From contig JALTJN010000526.1 in assembly GCA_027076405.1 (NCBI GenBank), forward strand, positions 29,300 to 93,299: a stretch of 64,000 bases of DNA. Direction: 5' to 3'. This stretch comes from Chromatiales bacterium. GTDB taxonomy: Bacteria; Pseudomonadota; Gammaproteobacteria; UBA6429. Numbering within the stretch: position 1 is the stretch's first letter; every line of letters starts with the position of its first letter. Positions 26,549-33,876 of the stretch are shown here, in pieces. The translations under genes and the position numbers were made by a program. The notes below the pieces were generated by a model. The model saw nothing but the letters and a program-made list of their open reading frames with translations. It made no database searches and was not told the origin of the DNA.

Positions 26549-27046
26549 TTGTCGAATATTAACAATAACAAATTAATCGACATTGATATTAGCCAGCAAG
26601 AACTCTCGTTGTTTGAGGGAGAAGTGTTAATTTGTACTTATCCTGTTTCTACCGCGAAAAATGGTGTTGGCCAAAACAACGGTAGTGAATGTACTCCTCT
26701 GGGAATGCATATTGTTGAAAAAAAAATTGGTACAGGCGCAAAAGAAAATACCGTTTTTGTTGCCCGTGAAGCAACGGGTGAAATATACAGTGATAAACTG
26801 AAACAAAGTTACCCTGAGCGGGACTGGATTTTAAGCCGAATTCTCTGGTTGAGCGGGATGGAACCAGGGAAAAACAAGGGTGGAGAAGTTGATACAATGA
26901 GCCGCTATATCTATATACACGGCTGCCCCGACAGTGACTCGTTCGCAAGCCCTTCTTCGCATGGTTGTGTGAAAATGCGTAATAAAGATATTATTGAATT
27001 ATTTGAGCAGGTCGAAGCGGGAATACGTGTTTTGATTCACAAATAG
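26549..27046 (+). CDS. L,D-transpeptidase (YkuD domain), without visible signal peptide
   Basis: YkuD-type enzymes form 3-3 peptidoglycan crosslinks or attach proteins to peptidoglycan through a catalytic cysteine. The 165-residue protein has the complete active-site pattern IHGCPDSDSF and SSHGCVKMRNKDI (catalytic Cys about 146), and its domain fills the protein. The start is TTG 26549, 2 bp after the CYTH stop. The N-terminus (MSNINNNKLIDIDISQQELS) has no hydrophobic signal segment, unusual for a periplasmic enzyme; either export uses another route or the enzyme acts in the cytoplasm. Confidence 0.88.
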   Translation: MSNINNNKLIDIDISQQELSLFEGEVLICTYPVSTAKNGVGQNNGSECTPLGMHIVEKKIGTGAKENTVFVAREATGEIYSDKLKQSYPERDWILSRILWLSGMEPGKNKGGEVDTMSRYIYIHGCPDSDSFASPSSHGCVKMRNKDIIELFEQVEAGIRVLIHK

Positions 27047-27074
27047 CAACATTGAATATTTTCTCAGGTGATAT

Positions 27075-27530
27075 ATGAATTTAAAAATATTAAAATTAAT
27101 ATTGTTGACCAGTATTCTTTTACAAGCAAGTTGTGATATTACCTTTAAACGTCATTCAGAAAGTGCAACAGGATTTAAAACTGTACCTAGTGAAGAACAG
27201 CAAGCTAAAAAAGCAATAAGTAAAGAAGAGCAAAAACAGCGGAAAAGATGGAAAAATGATTTTTTAATCATTAAAGCTTATTATGCTGATGTAGAAAACG
27301 GGACTATACGTAAAGATATGGTTTCTCATACACAAATAAGTAAAAAACAGGAAAAGAATCTTGTTGCCGGTAAAACTGTTCCGCGAGATGTTCAGGTTAT
27401 GCCTCTACCTATGCTTTTAGAGAGAAAACTCTCTACTTTACCTCTGGATATAATTCGTGTGCAGGTTGGCACTCATGTTGTTTTAATGAAAGTAAAATCC
27501 CGACAAATTATCGATGTTGTTAAAATCTAA
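27075..27530 (+). CDS. Putative lipoprotein with RcnB/CigR-like C-terminus
   Basis: A 151-residue secreted protein. The signal peptide MNLKILKLILLTSILLQASC ends in a possible lipobox (ASC, with a less usual Gln at -3), so lipidation at Cys20 is likely but not certain. A charged, Lys/Glu/Gln-rich stretch (about 40-70) precedes a C-terminal domain with LERKLSTLPLDIIRVQVG and the ending VVLMKVKSRQIIDVV, the layout of the CigR/RcnB-like periplasmic domain. No function can be assigned. It lies between the L,D-transpeptidase and nagZ, a cell-wall context. Confidence 0.7.
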   Translation: MNLKILKLILLTSILLQASCDITFKRHSESATGFKTVPSEEQQAKKAISKEEQKQRKRWKNDFLIIKAYYADVENGTIRKDMVSHTQISKKQEKNLVAGKTVPRDVQVMPLPMLLERKLSTLPLDIIRVQVGTHVVLMKVKSRQIIDVVKI

Positions 27531-27571
27531 TTGTATTACGTTTTATAATCATTAATTAAATAGGAATCACT

Positions 27572-28621
27572 ATGTCCCTTGGTCCAATTATGCTGGATCT
27601 TGACTCAACTGAAATGAGTCCTGAAGAAAGAGAAATTTTACAAAATCCGCTCGTTGGTGGTGTTATTTTATTTAGTCGTAATTTTTCATCTGTTGAACAA
27701 TTAACTCATCTTGTTAAAGAGATTCATCAGGTGCGTGAACCGCGCTTATTAGTTGCTGTTGATCATGAAGGTGGTCGTGTACAGCGGTTTAGAGATGGAT
27801 TTACTTCTTTACCGGCTGTAGGTCATTTTGGTGAAATTTATCAAACAAAGCCAAAACGTGCTCATTTATTATCAGAAACAGCAGGATGGATGATGGCAGC
27901 AGAGTGTCGGGCCGTCGGTATTGATTTTAGTTTTGCCCCTGTGCTCGATGTTGATTACGGGGTGAGTGAAGTCATTGGGGATCGTGCTTTTCATCAGGAC
28001 ACACAGGTCATTACAGAGTTAGCCCATGCTTATACGAAAGGCATGCATGATGCCGGTATGGCTGCAACAGGAAAACATTTTCCGGGTCATGGTGCTGTCA
28101 GTGCAGATTCTCATGTTGATATTCCGGTAGATGACCGCGAATATAATGAAATTTATGCTAAAGATATATTACCGTTCAAGCGAATGATTTATCATGGTAT
28201 GGCAGCAGTGATGCCGGCTCACATTATCTATTCAAAAGTAGATAAACTTCCCGCTGGTTTCTCTGAAATATGGTTAAAAGATATCTTACGTAAGCGACTT
28301 GGTTTTCAGGGAGTGATCTTTAGCGATGATCTGGATATGAAGGGAGCAAGTGTTATTGGCGAGCAATATGTCGATCGTGCTGAAAAAGCCTTGGCAGCAG
28401 GTTGTGATATGGTTCTGGTTTGTAACAACCGTAAAGGTGCTTTAAATGTGCTTGATAATTTGAAAGGGCATAATGACCCCGTCTCACATCTACGCCTGGC
28501 AAGAATGCATGGTAAACATGAAACAACAATGTCAGTATTACATAAATCAGAGAAATGGAAAAAAGCCTCGGATATTTTACAACGATATCAGGATGATCCA
28601 ACGTTAGAATTAGAGTTTTAG
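27572..28621 (+). CDS. nagZ: Beta-N-acetylhexosaminidase NagZ
   Basis: Cytoplasmic glycosidase of family GH3 that removes GlcNAc from anhydro-muropeptides in cell-wall recycling. The 349-residue protein shows GVILFSRNFSS (about 29-39), VDHEGGRVQRF (about 64-74) and the catalytic loop KHFPGHGAVSADSHVDIP (about 166-183), whose Asp-His pair is the NagZ acid/base. No signal peptide is present, as expected. The GSDDLDMKG-like stretch SDDLDMKGAS holds the nucleophile Asp. Confidence 0.96.
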   Translation: MSLGPIMLDLDSTEMSPEEREILQNPLVGGVILFSRNFSSVEQLTHLVKEIHQVREPRLLVAVDHEGGRVQRFRDGFTSLPAVGHFGEIYQTKPKRAHLLSETAGWMMAAECRAVGIDFSFAPVLDVDYGVSEVIGDRAFHQDTQVITELAHAYTKGMHDAGMAATGKHFPGHGAVSADSHVDIPVDDREYNEIYAKDILPFKRMIYHGMAAVMPAHIIYSKVDKLPAGFSEIWLKDILRKRLGFQGVIFSDDLDMKGASVIGEQYVDRAEKALAAGCDMVLVCNNRKGALNVLDNLKGHNDPVSHLRLARMHGKHETTMSVLHKSEKWKKASDILQRYQDDPTLELEF

Positions 28622-28651
28622 TAATAAAATTATTTTTGAGATTTCAAAGTT

Positions 28652-29725
28652 ATGTTAGAAAAATTAAAAGAATATTTACCTTTTATTTATGAGACAGATA
28701 CCTGGATATTACAGGTATTTGCTATTGTCTTTATTGCATTATTACTGGATTTCATTCAAAAGAAAATTTTAAAACGGTTAAAAAAACAACTGGAGAAAAC
28801 ACCAAACTTATGGGATGACGCACTCATACATGCAGTTATTAGTCCATTCTCTATATTGATTTTAGCCTTTGCCCTTTCATTGGCGATGGATGTTTCTGGA
28901 CTTAAAAGTGGTTTTAAAGTTTTTGAAATTGGTACTATTTTTGTCATTAGCTGGACATTAATTCGATTTATCAGTTACGTTGAAGTCAATATTATCAAAC
29001 AACAGGAAATTAAAGGGGTTAAAGTCGACAGAACAACAGCAGATGCCATTAGTCAGTTATTACGGGTCTCTGTGATTATTACTTCTGTTCTGGTTGGTTT
29101 ACAAAGCTTAGGTTTTAATATTTCTGCTGTATTAGCCTTTGGTGGTATCGGTGGTATTGCCGTTGGTTTTGCTGCAAAAGATTTACTTGCTAATTTTTTT
29201 GGCGGGTTAATGATTTATTTAGATCGCCCGTTCTCTGTTGGCGACTGGATCCGCTCACCGGATCGCAGCATAGAAGGAACCGTGGAAAAAATAGGCTGGC
29301 GCTTAACATTAATTCGTACTTTTGATAAACGTCCTCTTTATATTCCTAATTCAATGTTTTCAAGCATATCTGTTGAAAATCCCTCGCGTATGACGCACCG
29401 TCGGATTAATGAAACTATCGGTGTTCGTTATGATGACAGTAAAGTACTTCCTGAAATTATTGCTGACGTTAAAAATATGCTGGTAAATCATCCGGAAATA
29501 GATAATACGCAGACTTTAATGGTTAACTTTAATCAATTTGCTGCATCTTCTCTGGATTTCTTCATTTATACGTTTACTAAAACAACCAACTGGATTAAGT
29601 ATCATGAGGTAAAACAGGATGTCTTGTTTAAAATAACGGACATTGTAGAAAGTCATGGTGCTGAAATGGCCTTCCCGACATCGACAGTTCATATTGATAA
29701 TGAAATATTAGTGAAGAATCAATAA
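28652..29725 (+). CDS. Small-conductance mechanosensitive channel (MscS family)
   Basis: Predicted inner-membrane channel that opens under membrane tension. The 357-residue protein has four or five hydrophobic segments (about 17-35, 62-80, 90-110, 132-152, 160-190). The pore helix and beta domain carry the MscS signature GGIGGIAVGFAAKD (about 167-180) and LDRPFSVGDWIRS. The C-terminal alpha/beta vestibule is present. The extra N-terminal segments make it longer than MscS itself, nearer to YbdG/YnaI-type channels. It is not obviously tied to its neighbours. Confidence 0.9.
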   Translation: MLEKLKEYLPFIYETDTWILQVFAIVFIALLLDFIQKKILKRLKKQLEKTPNLWDDALIHAVISPFSILILAFALSLAMDVSGLKSGFKVFEIGTIFVISWTLIRFISYVEVNIIKQQEIKGVKVDRTTADAISQLLRVSVIITSVLVGLQSLGFNISAVLAFGGIGGIAVGFAAKDLLANFFGGLMIYLDRPFSVGDWIRSPDRSIEGTVEKIGWRLTLIRTFDKRPLYIPNSMFSSISVENPSRMTHRRINETIGVRYDDSKVLPEIIADVKNMLVNHPEIDNTQTLMVNFNQFAASSLDFFIYTFTKTTNWIKYHEVKQDVLFKITDIVESHGAEMAFPTSTVHIDNEILVKNQ

Positions 29726-29729
29726 GACT

Positions 29730-30275
29730 ATGGATATTAAAAAGATCAAAGCCATTGAATCAGATTCGGATTGTTTATGTAATACTGAACAACTTAATAT
29801 AATACTCGATAAATTAGCAAAAGACATTACTCATGATTTAGAGAATAAAAATCTGCTTATTCTCTGTGTGATGACCGGCGGGATTATACCTGTTGGTCAT
29901 TTAGCAACAAGGCTCACTTTTCCATTACAACTTGATTATATTCATGCAACACGTTATCGAGGTGAAACCAGTGGAGGAGAATTACACTGGATACAAGAAC
30001 CATCAATTTCTTTAAAAAACAGAAATATTCTTATTGTTGATGATATTTTTGATGAAGGAATTACTCTGCATGAAATAGTTAAATATTGTACGGATAAAGA
30101 GGCGAATAATGTTTATTCTGCCGTACTGGTTAATAAACTCCACAATAGAAAGGCGAATTACAAACCGGACTATGTTGGTATCGATATTGAAGATCGTTAT
30201 TTGTTTGGTTTTGGCATGGACTACAAAAATTATTTACGTAACGTTAATGCAATTCATGCTGTAAAAGGAATGTAA
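29730..30275 (+). CDS. Hypoxanthine-guanine phosphoribosyltransferase
   Basis: Salvages hypoxanthine or guanine with PRPP to IMP or GMP. The 181-residue protein carries the PRPP-binding motif ILIVDDIFDEGITL (about 101-114), the flexible-loop region HATRYRGETSGGELHW (about 73-88) and the base-site segment DYVGIDIEDRYLFGFGMDY. It is followed 4 bp later by the methylthioinosine phosphorylase gene, which would release hypoxanthine, so the two probably form a salvage unit. This pair next to nagZ is also known in Pseudomonas. Confidence 0.9.
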   Translation: MDIKKIKAIESDSDCLCNTEQLNIILDKLAKDITHDLENKNLLILCVMTGGIIPVGHLATRLTFPLQLDYIHATRYRGETSGGELHWIQEPSISLKNRNILIVDDIFDEGITLHEIVKYCTDKEANNVYSAVLVNKLHNRKANYKPDYVGIDIEDRYLFGFGMDYKNYLRNVNAIHAVKGM

Positions 30276-30279
30276 TATT

Positions 30280-31023
30280 ATGACTAAAGTTGCAATTATT
30301 GGTGGCACGGGCTTAACGTCAATTAACGGGCTGGAAATCACCAATCGTGAAATAGTACAAACACCTTATGGAGAACCTTCGGGGCCTTTAGTTCAGGGTG
30401 AGTTTTGTTGTAATAGCGTTTACTTTCTTCCTCGTCATGGTGCAGGACACACTATCCCTCCACATAAAGTTAATTATCGCGCAAATATCTGGGCGTTAAA
30501 AAATGCAGGGGTTGAGCAGGTTATATCCATTAATGCGGTGGGAAGCATAAAAGAAGATGTGCAACCCGGTTCATTAATTATACCTGACCAGATAATTGAC
30601 TATACAACTTCACGCACTAATACTTTTTTCGAAGAAGGTTTGAGTCAGGTTGTACATATAGATTTTACAGAACCGTTTTGTGAATCACTCAGACAATCAA
30701 TTATTCAATCAGCAAAAGAAAAGTCAATAAATGTTATCAGTCAGGGAACCTATGCTGCAACGCAAGGCCCCAGACTTGAGACAGCAGCCGAAGTTAACCG
30801 TCTGGATAAGGATGGTTGTCATTTAGTGGGGATGACTTGCATGCCCGAAGCAGCGCTGGCTCGTGAGCAGGAACTTTGTTATGCCAGTATTTCTGTTGTA
30901 GCAAATCTTGCAGCCGGGAGAGGTAGCGAAGATCTCACTATGGATGTTATTGTAAATAATCTTAATAACGGAATGGAACAGGTTCGTAAGTTACTTGAAG
31001 CTGTTATTCCGTCAATTAATTAA
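30280..31023 (+). CDS. S-methyl-5'-thioinosine phosphorylase (MTA phosphorylase family)
   Basis: Splits methylthioinosine (or MTA) with phosphate to the base and 5-methylthioribose 1-phosphate. The 247-residue protein has IIGGTGLTSI (about 5-14), FLPRHGAGHTIPPHKVNYRA (about 49-68), and the substrate segment MTCMPEAALAREQELCYAS. After it comes VVANLAAGRG, whereas adenosine-specific MTAP has a Asp-containing DYD at the matching site. That replacement points to the 6-oxo substrate methylthioinosine, as in the Pseudomonas enzyme. Substrate choice is inference from this residue pattern. Confidence 0.85.
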   Translation: MTKVAIIGGTGLTSINGLEITNREIVQTPYGEPSGPLVQGEFCCNSVYFLPRHGAGHTIPPHKVNYRANIWALKNAGVEQVISINAVGSIKEDVQPGSLIIPDQIIDYTTSRTNTFFEEGLSQVVHIDFTEPFCESLRQSIIQSAKEKSINVISQGTYAATQGPRLETAAEVNRLDKDGCHLVGMTCMPEAALAREQELCYASISVVANLAAGRGSEDLTMDVIVNNLNNGMEQVRKLLEAVIPSIN

Positions 31024-31033
31024 TCTGTGATTT

Positions 31034-31792
31034 TTATTTAAGTAAACTTACATCTTCAGGCTTTTCATACTGAGTAATATGAATCAGCAGGCCGAGGACA
31101 GGGTGGTCCAGATAATGTAATTCTTTACTTCGAATACGGCGACGTTTTTGTTTAAAGTGAATTACGCCATGCTGCTGTAATTCGTTACGAATATTTTCAT
31201 TATCTAATGCTTCAAAAGGGTTATCACTTTTCGCCAGTTCAGGTAGCTTATTTCGATATACCAGCTCTGCTTCTAAATGTAAGTACCTTGCAAGCGTGAC
31301 GCGTAATATGCCTTCGAGTATAGATGGCGTATTACGTATTTCAGATACCGGTTCATTTTCACTATTGTTTTCGGTCAGGTCTTGGTCTTCTAATACCGGT
31401 GGTGCAGGGACTTCATGCTTAAAATAAATGGGTAATGCTTGTTTTTTATCCAGCCCGGGTTGTCGCCATGCTGCATGAAAAATCACTCGTTGTGTTTTTG
31501 ATTCATCAATTTTTTCTACTTCCGGATTCAACTGATAATGGCTTGAATCTAATAATTTATAACTTTCCTTTAAGTCTACATCCTTGGGCAGCCATTCTTT
31601 ATCAAAGGGTTGTCCGAGAGTAATAGTTTTTTCCGGAAGAGTAAGATTTACCTGTAAAGGCCAGTTTTCTGATGCTCGCTGGTTTTCATCGAGATTCTCG
31701 ATTACGACGACTTCAACATCGTAATAACGCATTTCTTGCGCAAAACTGAGGTTTACCATAATAATAAATAGAATTGATATAAGTGTTTTCAA
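31034..31792 (-). CDS. csiV: CsiV family periplasmic protein
   Basis: CsiV binds peptidoglycan and in Vibrio cholerae is needed for the response to D-amino acids that starves the RpoS-driven catalase control. The 252-residue protein has a signal peptide (MKTLISILFIIMVNLSFAQ) and the family start RYYDVEVVVIENLD, with a C-terminal block RYLHLEAELVYR and RRRIRSKELHYLDHPVLG. In many gammaproteobacteria csiV sits directly beside mfd; here three genes are inserted between them. It converges with the phosphorylase gene 10 bp away. Confidence 0.82.
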   Translation of the reverse strand: MKTLISILFIIMVNLSFAQEMRYYDVEVVVIENLDENQRASENWPLQVNLTLPEKTITLGQPFDKEWLPKDVDLKESYKLLDSSHYQLNPEVEKIDESKTQRVIFHAAWRQPGLDKKQALPIYFKHEVPAPPVLEDQDLTENNSENEPVSEIRNTPSILEGILRVTLARYLHLEAELVYRNKLPELAKSDNPFEALDNENIRNELQQHGVIHFKQKRRRIRSKELHYLDHPVLGLLIHITQYEKPEDVSLLK

Positions 31793-31873
31793 GCGACTGT
31801 TTCCTGTTATATTTGGTATGACTTATTTTCTCATTGTTCGGCTAAAAATGCTAAACCTAATTGGAATTTTGTG

Positions 31874-32401
31874 ATGGCAGTACAACAAGTAATCAAAATG
31901 GGGCACCCTCTGTTATTAGAGCGTGCTGTTGAGGTTGAAAATTTTAACACAGTAGAACTAAATCAGCTGATTGCTGATATGAAAGACACAATGGCAGCCT
32001 TAAATGGAGCTGGGCTGGCTGCACCACAAATCGCAGTCAGTCAGCGTGTTGTGATCTTCGGGATATCAAGCAACACGCGTTATCCGGATGCCGAGTTTGT
32101 GCCGGAAACTGTCTTAATTAACCCGGAAATTGCCATTATAGGGGCAAATAGAGAATCTGAATGGGAAGGGTGCTTAAGTGTTCCTCATATGCGGGGGCTT
32201 GTGCCGCGGTATACCTCTATTCGTTATCGTGGCTATGATGAAAAGGGTGAACTGATCGAACGAGAAGCCCATGGTTTTCATGCCAGAGTGGTACAGCATG
32301 AGGTTGATCATCTGGATGGTATTCTCTATCCGGTTCGTATTGAAAACCTGAAAAATTTTGGCTTTGAAGATGAATTATTTCCTGATGAGGAAGAGGTATG
32401 A
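31874..32401 (+). CDS. def: Peptide deformylase
   Basis: Removes the formyl group from the N-terminal methionine of new proteins; metal enzyme. I use ATG 31874; GTG 31871 would add one residue. All three motifs are present: GAGLAAPQIA (GxGLAAxQ, about 43-52), EWEGCLSVP (EGCLS, about 96-104) and QHEVDHLDG (HExxDH, about 139-147), giving Cys and two His metal ligands. The 175-residue protein has a longer C-terminus than E. coli Def. Its stop overlaps the start of the SirB-like gene. Confidence 0.95.
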   Translation: MAVQQVIKMGHPLLLERAVEVENFNTVELNQLIADMKDTMAALNGAGLAAPQIAVSQRVVIFGISSNTRYPDAEFVPETVLINPEIAIIGANRESEWEGCLSVPHMRGLVPRYTSIRYRGYDEKGELIEREAHGFHARVVQHEVDHLDGILYPVRIENLKNFGFEDELFPDEEEV

Positions 32402-32766
32402 TCAAGTTAATTCATGTAGCAGCGGCTTTTATTAGTATCAGCTTATTTTTATTGCGTGGATTCTGGGTTTTTAAAAATTCTGCAATGATGGAAAAAAGAT
32501 GGGTCAAAATTCTTCCTCATGTAAATGATACTGTCTTGTTACTAGCTGCAACAATTCTTGCAATAACCACACATCAATATCCTTTTGTTGATAACTGGTT
32601 AACTGCAAAAATGATTGCCTTAATTATTTATATTGTTTTCGGAATGTATGCTTTAAAAAAAGCTAAAACAACAAAAGGCAAAACGATATTTTTTTTACTT
32701 TCTATTATGATATTTATATATATTGTCATGGTGGCAATAACTCGTTCTGCAATCTGGTTTACTTAA
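32398..32766 (+). CDS. SirB2-like inner-membrane protein
   Basis: A 122-residue protein with four membrane segments (about 5-22, 41-60, 73-90, 98-118). The pattern LIHVAAAFISISLFLLRG at the start, with HVNDTVLLLAA in segment two and AITRSAIWF at the end, fits the SirB2 (invasion gene expression up-regulator) family. The role outside Salmonella is unknown. Start overlaps the def stop by ATGA, implying translational coupling. Confidence 0.82.
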   Translation: MIKLIHVAAAFISISLFLLRGFWVFKNSAMMEKRWVKILPHVNDTVLLLAATILAITTHQYPFVDNWLTAKMIALIIYIVFGMYALKKAKTTKGKTIFFLLSIMIFIYIVMVAITRSAIWFT

Positions 32767-32800
32767 TCGCAAAATATTAAAATACAATTTTCACTTATCT

Positions 32801-33868
32801 ATGAATAATATTAAATTCTGTCATATTATTTTATCTTTGTTGTTTCTTACAGTTCTGATGATGTCGGCTAATTTAAAGGCTGAACAGAATGAACCAGTCA
32901 TTATGACTGATGAATATGACAATGTTTTAGATGACTTTTCCGATGAATCTACAGAAGATGAAGAAATTTGTACGGATGATGAGTTATCTGAAAATAATGA
33001 TTCTTCAGATACTGAAGAGCAGGTTTATATTTCTATACTCGATACCCCTCAAAATTATATTTCACTGGGTATTGAAAGTATGGCCAGAAGCATTGATGAA
33101 TATTTCTCTGATGACAAAGCGACCTATCAACTTAGTGGCACTTACTTGTTGCTGAGGCAAAACGTTATTTTTATAGAAGGAGGAGATATTAATTACATAA
33201 CCGATGTGTTCTTCCATCTGCGACTACCAAACACCGAAAAAAAATTAAAATTATTTTTTGAGACAACAAATAAAAATCAACCCTATGATATTTTAAATCA
33301 ATCCAGTACCACTACTGACGATTCAGAATACATTACAGGTGTAAAAGGTGAATCAGGTGAAAAATTTGGTTGGAAATATAGGCCGACACTGGGGTTACGT
33401 TTAAAGTCAACTATTGAACCCTTTGCCAGATTTAATTTTAGTACTAATTATAAGTTTGATAAATGGAATATAAACTGGCATGAAACACCTTACTGGGAAC
33501 GATTGCGAGGCTGGGGGTTTGATTCTTTTTTTGAACTAAATCGAAAAATCACTAAAAACAATTTGTTTCGGGCTTCATTATTTGCCGGTTGGCGGGAGGA
33601 TGTCGATTATTTTGAAACAAGCGAGATAGTTTCTATGCTGCATAATTTTGGGGATAAAAAAACTTTATCTTATTTTGCCGGGGCTTACGGGAGAAGTAAG
33701 CCGTCTATATCTACAACCCATTTTTTACTTGGCTTGGCTTATAAACAAAAAATATATAAAGATTATTTATTTGTAGAGCTTGCACCGCAAGTTTTATATC
33801 AGGATGTGAATAATTTTAAACCCGAACATTCTTTTACAGTGCGTATTGAGTTTTTCTTTAAGAAATAG
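32801..33868 (+). CDS. Probable outer-membrane beta-barrel protein of unknown function
   Basis: A 355-residue protein with a signal peptide (about 1-27, ending NLKA). After it comes a strikingly acidic stretch (about 32-72, many Asp/Glu/Ser), then from about 95 an alternating aromatic pattern that looks like beta strands: TYQLSGTYLLLRQNVIF, LGLRLKSTIEPFARFNFSTNY, FRASLFAGW, TLSYFAGAYG, FLLGLAYKQKIYKDYLFVEL, and the C-terminal FTVRIEFFFKK. This suggests a barrel of roughly 10-12 strands. I do not recognise the family. It lies between the SirB2-like gene and the mfd 3' end (8 bp apart). Confidence 0.7.
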   Translation: MNNIKFCHIILSLLFLTVLMMSANLKAEQNEPVIMTDEYDNVLDDFSDESTEDEEICTDDELSENNDSSDTEEQVYISILDTPQNYISLGIESMARSIDEYFSDDKATYQLSGTYLLLRQNVIFIEGGDINYITDVFFHLRLPNTEKKLKLFFETTNKNQPYDILNQSSTTTDDSEYITGVKGESGEKFGWKYRPTLGLRLKSTIEPFARFNFSTNYKFDKWNINWHETPYWERLRGWGFDSFFELNRKITKNNLFRASLFAGWREDVDYFETSEIVSMLHNFGDKKTLSYFAGAYGRSKPSISTTHFLLGLAYKQKIYKDYLFVELAPQVLYQDVNNFKPEHSFTVRIEFFFKK

Positions 33869-33876
33869 GGCGTGAT

